Assembly (NCBI GenBank): GCA_947631865.1
Contig: CANRNF010000029.1
Location: 1 to 33,956 of the forward strand
Length of the DNA: 33,956 nt
Direction: 5' to 3'
Source: an uncultured Oscillospiraceae bacterium
GTDB taxonomy: Bacteria; Bacillota; Clostridia; Oscillospirales; Oscillospiraceae
Shown here: one piece after another, positions 28,546-33,956 of the stretch
Layout of the letters: each line of letters starts with the position of its first letter
How positions within the stretch are numbered: the stretch's first letter is position 1
Program-made: the position numbers and the translations under genes
Notes under the pieces: generated by a model
Seen by the model: the letters and a program-made list of their open reading frames with translations, nothing else
What the model was told of the DNA's origin: nothing
Database searches by the model: none

Positions 28546-30201
28546 ATGGCGTTTCAATTGGCGGTAGGCGGGCGCCTGCCGGAAGCCGGCCCGGTCCTGG
28601 ACGCGGTCCGCGGGCGGCTGGGGGACATCCTGGCTTGGCTGGACCCGGCGTCCGGCGGGCCGGGCGTGCAGTTTTTGATGAGCCCCGCCTATACGGACGA
28701 GCGGTGGGCGTCCCTGCCCGGTGTAGACCGGGAGGACGTCTTTTGCTTCTGCAAGCGGGACGACCCGGACTGGTCTGCCCGCTGCGGGAAGACCCTTTGG
28801 GAGGACGCGCCCCTGCGGGGCGTGCTGGGCGAGGCCATGTGCGACCGGGCGGACCTGGTGCTGGCGGTGTGGGACGAGGACGTGACGGAGATCTCCGGCG
28901 CCACCTGGGAGCTGATACAGCTGGCCCACAAGGAGAGAACGCCCTGCCTTTGGCTGTCCACCCGGACGGGCGCGGCCTATTGGTCCAAAGAGTCCTATTA
29001 TGAACCCCTTTCCGACGAGGGGCTGAAAAAGCTCTGCATGGCCCACAAGGCCCAGGCCCCGGAGCCCGCCCTGGCAGAGGGGCGGCGTGACCCTCTCCTG
29101 GCCCTGGGGGCCAGGCTGCGCCGGCGGTTCCTGCGCAAGTACGACGCCCTCAAACCGGAGACTGCCCCGGAGGAGGACCACATTTTGCAGGACGGCTTCT
29201 CTCTGGAAGAGGAGCGGGCCGGGGCCGAGGGCGTGCGCCGCGGCATCCTGGCGCGGTACAGCCGCTTCGACTCTGCCGCCATATCCCTGAACGGGGAGTA
29301 TCAGGCTGTGCTGTACTGGCGGGCCATCCTGCCCTTCGCGGCCTCCGTGTTTCTGGCGGTGGGCTTTTACGCCGAGACCCTTCTCAGCGTGACGGGCATG
29401 GGGTCGACGCCCCGGGCCGTCCTGGCGGGCACCGGCTTTCTCATCCACGGGCTTTTGAATCTGTACGTCTATTTCCTGTCCCGTAACGGGAGCATACAGC
29501 GCAAGCACCAGGCGTTCCTGCAAAACCGTTACATAGCTGAAGTCCTGCGGGTGCTGGTTCATCTGGTCCCCTACGGGGTCTATGCCGACCTGCGGGACGT
29601 GTGCGGCGGCAGCGAGGCGCTCCGGGCCGGCCTGCAGGAGATGACGCTGGCGGACGAGCCCGACGTCCAGCGGCTGGACGGCCGCACCGCCCATATGGCG
29701 CTTGTCCATATCCACGAGATGCTGGCGGACCAGATCGCCTACCACAAGGCCGCGGCGGCCCGCCTGCGGCGGGTCCTGGACCGGCTGGATAAGCTGTACC
29801 AGCTGATCTTCAAACTGGGCTTCGCCCTGGTGATCCTGCGGGCATTTTTGCAGTTTTATGTCTGTGTCTTTCCCATCACCGGCAAGATCAACGGGGTAGA
29901 GCTGAACAGCTTCATCCGCAGCGCGGCCAACATGATCGCGCTGATGGTGCCGGCCTGGGCGGCCTATTTCTCCTCCAAGATATCCCTTTGCAATTTCCGT
30001 TTCGACTATGATAGCCATGTGCGCACGGAGGACAGTCTGGGCGACCTGCTGGCCCAGGTGGACACGCTCCTGGCCATGGGAGACGCCGTGCCGGTAGACG
30101 TGCTGAACAACCTGTCGGAGGAACTGGTGCGAAGCATGATCGTGGAGGACGCCCTGGCCTGGGAACGGAAATACCAGAACGCCACCGTGACGCAGCTCTG
30201 A
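28546..30201 (+). CDS. SLOG-like domain fused to a four-helix membrane region
   Basis: 551 residues. The N-terminal ~150 residues look like a SLOG-type (Rossmannoid nucleotide-sensing) domain: RADLVLAVWDEDVTEISGAT at 101-120, then WELIQLAHKERTPCLWLS, which is the strand-turn-helix-strand seen where such proteins read as AVWDGxxAxGxGGTAE. Four membrane helices follow at about 256-280, 290-312, 417-442 and 455-477. The loop between helices 2 and 3 has KHQAFLQNRYIAEVLRVL, a pattern that recurs in SLOG-linked membrane effectors. The C-terminal tail is cytoplasmic-like. GGGAGGA is at good spacing. Function is not known; ligand-controlled membrane action is inference. Confidence 0.75.
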   Translation: MAFQLAVGGRLPEAGPVLDAVRGRLGDILAWLDPASGGPGVQFLMSPAYTDERWASLPGVDREDVFCFCKRDDPDWSARCGKTLWEDAPLRGVLGEAMCDRADLVLAVWDEDVTEISGATWELIQLAHKERTPCLWLSTRTGAAYWSKESYYEPLSDEGLKKLCMAHKAQAPEPALAEGRRDPLLALGARLRRRFLRKYDALKPETAPEEDHILQDGFSLEEERAGAEGVRRGILARYSRFDSAAISLNGEYQAVLYWRAILPFAASVFLAVGFYAETLLSVTGMGSTPRAVLAGTGFLIHGLLNLYVYFLSRNGSIQRKHQAFLQNRYIAEVLRVLVHLVPYGVYADLRDVCGGSEALRAGLQEMTLADEPDVQRLDGRTAHMALVHIHEMLADQIAYHKAAAARLRRVLDRLDKLYQLIFKLGFALVILRAFLQFYVCVFPITGKINGVELNSFIRSAANMIALMVPAWAAYFSSKISLCNFRFDYDSHVRTEDSLGDLLAQVDTLLAMGDAVPVDVLNNLSEELVRSMIVEDALAWERKYQNATVTQL

Positions 30202-30226
30202 CAGTTCGGAGAGAGGAGGCGAGGGG

Positions 30227-31669
30227 ATGCGGAAGGCCCTTGCGAAGATAGGTAAATACTGTCTGTTCCTGATCCCCGGCGCCTTGGGCTTCATCGGACT
30301 GCATGTGCTGGCTCAGCCTCCGGAGCTTCTGGGAGACGCCCTCTATCACAGCTTGAACATGTATCTGCTGGACTACGGCGGAGACGCGCCCAACGCGCTG
30401 GTGGAGATCGCCCGCTGGACAGCGCCCCTCTGTACGGCCAGCGGCGTGGTCCTGGCCGTCGTGGCGGCCCGGGACTGGCTGTTGAATTACGCCCGTTATC
30501 GCAGAGGACGGGCCGTAGCCGTTTACGGCCCGGCGGAGGAAAAGGCGGACATGCTCGCCCAGCTGGGCCGGGAGGGCGTGGACGGCAAGGAGCGCTTCAT
30601 CCGGGCCAACCGGTATATCCTCCTGCAGGAGGAGAGCCAGGTGTTCGCTTTCTATAACCGCTACCGGCGGGATTTCGGCGGGGCGGACGTATACGTCAAA
30701 TGCAGCGCCATCCCGGCCCAGGCGGCCTCCGCGCCCCATCTGCACCTGTTCTGCCCGGAGGAGACGGCGGCCCGGACGTTCTGGAAGCGGCGGGACCTGT
30801 ACGCCCTGTCCCGGACCCGGGAGCACCATATGCAGATCGTGCTGCTGGGCTTCGGCAAGCTGGGGGAGGAGGTCCTGACCTACGCCCTTCAGGGCAACGT
30901 CTTTGCCCCGGACCAGCGCATCGAGTACCATATCTTCGGGGACGGCGCCCGGTTCCGGGCCATCCACACCCAGCTGGAGGAGATATCCGACCCGGTGGTG
31001 TTCCACGGCGAGCCCTGGTACGAGCGGCTGACGCTGCTGGAACAGGCGGATCTGGTGCTGGTGCTGACCCAAGAGGGCCAGCTGGAGCTGCTGCGGGACC
31101 TGCTGCTGGCCACGTCGCGGCCTCAGATCGACGTGTTCGCGGCGGACGGAGAGACCCCCGGCCTCCTGGACGGCCGGGAGCGGCTGACGCTCTACGCCTG
31201 GAAGGAGGAGGGCCACCGGCTGGAGAACATTTTCGGCGACGCCCTTCTGGCCCGGGCCAAGCAGATCAATATGCGCTACGAGACCGAGTACAACGGCGTT
31301 CCGGACAACGAGAAAAACCGGGAGGAGGCCTGGCAGCGGCTGGATACCTTCACCCGCTATTCCAATATCAGCGCGGCGGATTACCACGACGTGCGCCTGG
31401 CTATGCTGGCCGCCATAGGCGTCCGGCCGGACCCGGAAACGTTGCCGCCGGAAGTGCTGGAGCTGCTGGCGGAGCTGGAGCATATCCGCTGGAGCCGGTA
31501 TCACCGGCTGTATAACTGGCGCTGGGGCGTGCCGGAGAACGGCGCCGCCAAGGACCGGGCCCGCCGCATCCACGCGGACCTGGTTCCTTACAGGGAACTG
31601 CCGCCGTCGGAAAAGGAGAAGAACCGCGAGACCGTCAAAATGATGCTGAGCCTGGACTGGCAGGCATGA
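30227..31669 (+). CDS. Membrane protein with Rossmann (TrkA-N-like) region and C-terminal RyR domain
   Basis: 480 residues. Two membrane helices are seen at about 10-30 and 62-85. A first alpha/beta region covers about 94-190. A second is a classical dinucleotide-binding fold, with IVLLGFGKLGEEVLTYAL at 204-221 (GxGxxG), DQRIEYHIFGDG and ADLVLVLTQEGQLELL, resembling TrkA-N/RCK domains. The linker has ARAKQINMRYE and YSNISAADYHDVRLAMLAAIG, and an RyR domain covers 413-475 (AELEHIRWSRYHRLYNWRWG, ADLVPYRELPPSEKEKNRET). No pore or selectivity filter is visible. AGGAGG lies upstream. Terminator follows directly. Confidence 0.78.
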   Translation: MRKALAKIGKYCLFLIPGALGFIGLHVLAQPPELLGDALYHSLNMYLLDYGGDAPNALVEIARWTAPLCTASGVVLAVVAARDWLLNYARYRRGRAVAVYGPAEEKADMLAQLGREGVDGKERFIRANRYILLQEESQVFAFYNRYRRDFGGADVYVKCSAIPAQAASAPHLHLFCPEETAARTFWKRRDLYALSRTREHHMQIVLLGFGKLGEEVLTYALQGNVFAPDQRIEYHIFGDGARFRAIHTQLEEISDPVVFHGEPWYERLTLLEQADLVLVLTQEGQLELLRDLLLATSRPQIDVFAADGETPGLLDGRERLTLYAWKEEGHRLENIFGDALLARAKQINMRYETEYNGVPDNEKNREEAWQRLDTFTRYSNISAADYHDVRLAMLAAIGVRPDPETLPPEVLELLAELEHIRWSRYHRLYNWRWGVPENGAAKDRARRIHADLVPYRELPPSEKEKNRETVKMMLSLDWQA

Positions 31670-31671
31670 CA

Positions 31672-31714
31672 AAAGACCGGGGCCGAACATTCGTTCGGCG
31701 CCGGCCTTTCTTTG
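31672..31714 (+). terminator. Bidirectional terminator between the RyR cluster and ruvX
   Basis: Stem GCCGAAC (31682-31688) with GTTCGGC (31693-31699), extended by CCGG/CCGG across a small G/G mismatch, then CTTTCTTTGTCT on the plus strand. Read on the minus strand it ends CTTTTGTC. Confidence 0.75.
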
Positions 31715-31738
31715 TCTGTGGGGAAGGGGAAGCGGCTG

Positions 31739-32146
31739 TCACCGCAGGGAACCTAAATATCCCTCCAGGATGAGGGCCGCGGCCACGGCGTCCACGGTGG
31801 CCTTGTGCTTTTTCTCCCTCTTGCCGTTCTCCCGGAGGATGCGGTGGGCATCCACGGTGGTGCGCCGCTCGTCCCACAGGACCACGGTCATGCCCCGCTC
31901 CTCCAAAAGGGCCTTCAGGGCCCGGCTCTTCTCTGCCCGGGGGCCCTCGGTGCCGTCCATATTCCGGGGAAGGCCCAGCACCAGGGTGCCCACGTCCCGG
32001 GCTTTCGCCTCGGAAACGATGGTATCCGCCAAGACGGCGGGGTCCCACTGGGTGATGACGAAGGTCTCCCCGGCCAGCATCCCCAGCATATCGGACACGG
32101 CGATGCCCGTGCGGGCGTCGCCGTAGTCTATGGCCATCACTCTCAT
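31739..32146 (-). CDS. ruvX: RuvX/YqgF family Holliday junction resolvase-like protein
   Basis: 135 residues with the RNase H-like fold: IDYGDARTGIAVSD at 6-19 (D7 first metal ligand), LGLPRNMDGTEG, WDERRTTVDAHRIL and VDAVAAALILEGYL. The family takes part in 16S rRNA 5'-end processing and is related to RuvC. The start overlaps folT by 4 bases (ATGA), so it is read with the folate transporter component. Confidence 0.95.
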   Translation of the reverse strand: MRVMAIDYGDARTGIAVSDMLGMLAGETFVITQWDPAVLADTIVSEAKARDVGTLVLGLPRNMDGTEGPRAEKSRALKALLEERGMTVVLWDERRTTVDAHRILRENGKREKKHKATVDAVAAALILEGYLGSLR

Positions 32147-32661
32147 GAAGCGTCCTTTCTCAGCACCTTCAGCATGGGCGGCAGGATGAGGGTATAAAGG
32201 GCCGCCTTGATGACATCCGCCACGTACCGCCAGACGATGTAGGGCGAGTAGGTGACGAAGGAGTATTTATACACCAGGCAGTCCACGTACATCACCCCGG
32301 TGGTGACGGTGGTGTCTGCCAGCAGCGCCAGCAGGATCACTACCGCCAGCTTTTTCCGGTCGATGTCACCCCGGGCGCGCTTGGCGTACAAACCGACGAT
32401 AAGGCCCAGTATGCCCACGGGCAGCATCCACAGCGGCGTGGTGGCGGAGACCCCGTAGGGCCCCAGAAGCTGGCCCAGAAAACCGGCCAGCAGGCCCACG
32501 ACGACCCCGTCCGCCGGCCCGAACAGCAGCGCCGCCAGCAATACGGGCAGCCCGTCGATGGACAGCTTGATGGGCCCCAGGCTCAGCCCCAGAAGGCTGG
32601 ACAGCACGACGTACAGCGCCGCGCACAGGCCGTCGGTCACAAGACGCTTGGTGTTTTTCAT
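32143..32661 (-). CDS. folT: ECF transporter S component, probable folate-specific FolT
   Basis: 172 residues of mostly hydrophobic sequence with about five or six membrane helices, as in ECF S components: TDGLCAALYVVLSSLLGLSL, IKLSIDGLPVLLAALLFGPA, and VVGLLAGFLGQLLGPYG. The S component binds the vitamin and works with a shared energising module encoded elsewhere. The folate assignment rests mainly on the THF riboswitch in its leader. The start at 32661 is chosen because GGAGGG is 8 bases upstream; an ATG 28 codons further out would lie in the riboswitch. Confidence 0.85.
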   Translation of the reverse strand: MKNTKRLVTDGLCAALYVVLSSLLGLSLGPIKLSIDGLPVLLAALLFGPADGVVVGLLAGFLGQLLGPYGVSATTPLWMLPVGILGLIVGLYAKRARGDIDRKKLAVVILLALLADTTVTTGVMYVDCLVYKYSFVTYSPYIVWRYVADVIKAALYTLILPPMLKVLRKDAS

Positions 32662-32673
32662 ATTCGATTCCCT

Positions 32674-32769
32674 CCAGCGGATGCGGGGCGGCCACCGCCG
32701 GCGCGCGCCGTTCGTCCGGAGGGCAACTTCCCATCCCCCCGGCACTTCACGCGGCCGTCCCTACTCTGA
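32674..32769 (-). promoter_or_regulatory. THF (tetrahydrofolate) riboswitch
   Basis: On the minus strand the conserved blocks of the THF-I riboswitch appear in order: GAGTAG (32766-32761), CGCGTGAAGTG (32753-32743), GGGATGGGAAGTTGC (32737-32723), CGAACGGCG (32714-32706) and GCATCCGCTGG (32684-32674). TCAG at 32769-32766 can close P1 with CTGG at 32677-32674. The last pair runs into the GGAGGG ribosome binding site of folT, so control of translation is likely. Confidence 0.85.
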
Positions 32770-32778
32770 TATGCCCCG

Positions 32779-32807
32779 ATGATACCACGCATGAGCCGCA
32801 AAAGCAA
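32779..32807 (-). promoter_or_regulatory. Promoter of the folT-ruvX operon
   Basis: On the minus strand TTGCTT (32807-32802) and TATCAT (32784-32779), spacer 17. Transcription should begin at about 32772, just before the riboswitch. Confidence 0.65.
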
Positions 32808-32878
32808 CGGCTTTGGCGCCCGGCCGGACAAGTTTTGCCCGGAGGCAGAACGTGTGGGGCGGAAAAATGAAAAAATGG

Positions 32879-32907
32879 TTGCAATTATTTGGATAATATG
32901 ATAGGAT
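32879..32907 (+). promoter_or_regulatory. Candidate promoter of rpmG-secE-nusG
   Basis: TTGCAA at 32879-32884 and TAGGAT at 32902-32907 with a 17-base spacer. The -10 box is imperfect. With the riboswitch and folT promoter, this accounts for most of the 325-base gap between folT and rpmG. Confidence 0.5.
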
Positions 32908-32986
32908 AACTTTTACCTGCCGTCCGGACGGGCTGACCCGTTATGGCCGGAATAGGGAGGCAATATTACAAGGAGGTGCCGAAAAA

Positions 32987-33148
32987 ATGGCAGCAGACGC
33001 AAGGATCAAGGTCGTACTGCGCTGCAGCGAGTGCAAACAGAGGAACTACAATACCTTCAAGAACAAGAAGAACTCCACGGAGAAGCTTGAGCTGAAGAAG
33101 TATTGCCCCTTCTGCCGGAAGCACACACTGCATCAGGAAACGAAGTAA
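32987..33148 (+). CDS. rpmG: 50S ribosomal protein L33
   Basis: 53 residues, translated by eye: [16 protein letters not shown] then a basic body and [15 protein letters not shown]. Cys13 and 16 and Cys40 and 43 form a zinc ribbon, so this is the zinc-containing (C+) form. AAGGAGGTG is 9 bases before the ATG. It leads the rpmG-secE-nusG operon, the usual order before rplK-rplA. Confidence 0.97.
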   Translation: MAADARIKVVLRCSECKQRNYNTFKNKKNSTEKLELKKYCPFCRKHTLHQETK

Positions 33149-33161
33149 GGAGGCAGAGCAA

Positions 33162-33434
33162 ATGGCAGAAGAGAAGAAAGCCGTCGCTCCCTCCAAGGAG
33201 ACGAAGGTCGCGGTCAAAAAGACTACCGACAAGCCCAAGCGCATGCAGCGGATCAAGAAGTGGTTCCGGGACATGAAGAGCGAGCTGAAGAAGGTGGTCT
33301 GGCCCACCCCCAAGCAGACCATGAAGAACACGGCGGTCGCGGTCGTGATGATCGTTGTGTGCGCCGTGGTGCTCTGGGGCTTTGACAGCGCCGCGCAGGC
33401 GACGGTCAAGGCGCTGATCAACATTTTCGCGTAA
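33162..33434 (+). CDS. secE: Preprotein translocase subunit SecE
   Basis: 90 residues. A charged N-terminal extension (1-28) precedes the conserved amphipathic helix (WFRDMKSELKKVVWPTPKQT) and one membrane helix (TAVAVVMIVVCAVVLWGF). SecE clamps the SecY channel. AAGGAGG, overlapping the rpmG stop, is 8 bases upstream of the ATG. Confidence 0.97.
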   Translation: MAEEKKAVAPSKETKVAVKKTTDKPKRMQRIKKWFRDMKSELKKVVWPTPKQTMKNTAVAVVMIVVCAVVLWGFDSAAQATVKALINIFA

Positions 33435-33438
33435 GAAG

Positions 33439-33956
33439 ATGGCAGACAGCGCGAAGTGGTACGTCGTTCACACGTACTCCGGATATGAGAACACGGTGTC
33501 CGCCTCCATTCTGAAGGCGGCGGAGAACCGACACATGGAGGACCTGATCCTGGAGGTCAAGATCCCCATGGAGACGGTCACCGAGCACACCGACAACGGC
33601 GACAAGACCTACGAGCGCAAGACGTTCCCCGGCTACGTCCTGGTGAAGATGATCCTCACGGACGAGAGCTGGCATCTTGTGCGCAACGCCAGAGGCTCCA
33701 CCGGCTTTGTGTCCATGGACGGCAAGCCTGTGCCCCTGACGGAGCGGGAGGTCCTGGACCTGGGCATGGAGCGCCACGAGGTCGTGGTGGGCTTCGGCCT
33801 GGGCGACAGCGTCAAGGTCACCGACGGCCCCCTGGAGGGCTTCATCGGCGTCGTGGACGAGCTGGAGCCGGACAAAGATCGGGTCCGCGTCATCGTGTCC
33901 ATGTTCGGGCGTGAGACGCCGGTGGATCTGGAGCTTGACCAGATCGAGCCGGTGAA
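33439..33956 (+). CDS. nusG: Transcription termination/antitermination protein NusG (3' end cut)
   Basis: 172 codons are visible and the frame is open at the window end, so the gene is only just truncated. The NGN domain (WYVVHTYSGYENTV, FPGYVLVKM) is followed by the KOW motif (GDSVKVTDGPLEGFIGVVDEL). NusG binds RNA polymerase and promotes elongation or pausing. It starts 4 bases after secE, whose last codons lack a strong Shine-Dalgarno (only AAGAAG precedes the ATG), so translational coupling is probable. Confidence 0.96.
   Translation, partial: MADSAKWYVVHTYSGYENTVSASILKAAENRHMEDLILEVKIPMETVTEHTDNGDKTYERKTFPGYVLVKMILTDESWHLVRNARGSTGFVSMDGKPVPLTEREVLDLGMERHEVVVGFGLGDSVKVTDGPLEGFIGVVDELEPDKDRVRVIVSMFGRETPVDLELDQIEPV

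Noticed and set aside
28201-30294. 697-codon minus-strand open frame
   Set aside because: Antisense shadow of the RyR and SLOG-like genes. Its Pro/Arg/Gly-rich text has no domain pattern and the sense genes have good ribosome sites.

Overview
The window is a chromosomal segment of a high-GC, endospore-forming member of the Clostridia. Spore germination receptor genes, a Gpr protease and Firmicutes-type gene sets (recF-remB-gyrB-gyrA, parA-parB-serS) support this, and the GyrB wording and GC content suggest an Oscillospiraceae-like lineage (inference). It spans the probable replication origin and continues on the right to the rpmG-secE-nusG operon. No rRNA, tRNA, CRISPR array, insertion sequence or prophage was seen.

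Layout. 1-3911 (+): a three-gene GerA/GerC/GerB germinant receptor operon. 3937-4633 (-): a HEPN/minimal nucleotidyltransferase pair with its own promoter. 4722-8201 (-): mfd. 8334-9972: dnaA promoter, dnaA and an oriC-like dnaA-dnaN gap with a consensus DnaA box and a DnaA-trio-like tract running into AT-rich DNA. 8424-17885 (+): dnaA, dnaN, recF, remB, gyrB, gyrA, rnhA and a DnaQ-type exonuclease, most overlapping by 4 or 8 bases, closed by a terminator. 17996-18988 (+): a membrane-anchored alpha/beta hydrolase. 19093-20575 (-): an MBL-fold hydrolase and a ROK sugar kinase, divergent from 20738-22831 (+): a degenerate iron-alcohol-dehydrogenase-like protein and an SPL-like radical SAM protein. 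A perfect inverted repeat lies between the two divergent promoters. 22871-25823 (-): parA-parB-serS, with two parS sites just upstream, one abutting the parA -35 box. 25937-26752 (-): gpr. 26896-27159 (+): rpsT. 27302-31669 (+): a VanY-type carboxypeptidase followed with no visible terminator by three unusual genes: a small RyR-domain protein, a SLOG-like domain fused to four membrane helices, and a membrane protein with a Rossmann (TrkA-N-like) region and a C-terminal RyR domain. 31739-32769 (-): ruvX and folT under a THF riboswitch. 32987-33956 (+): rpmG, secE and nusG (nusG is cut by the window end).

Most of the window is core replication, segregation, repair and translation machinery. The best candidate for a little-described system is the RyR / SLOG-TM / TM-Rossmann-RyR module at 28221-31669, which looks like a small-molecule (nucleotide)-sensing membrane system. 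The next most unusual item is the ADH-like protein at 20738-21955, which has lost every metal ligand of its family.
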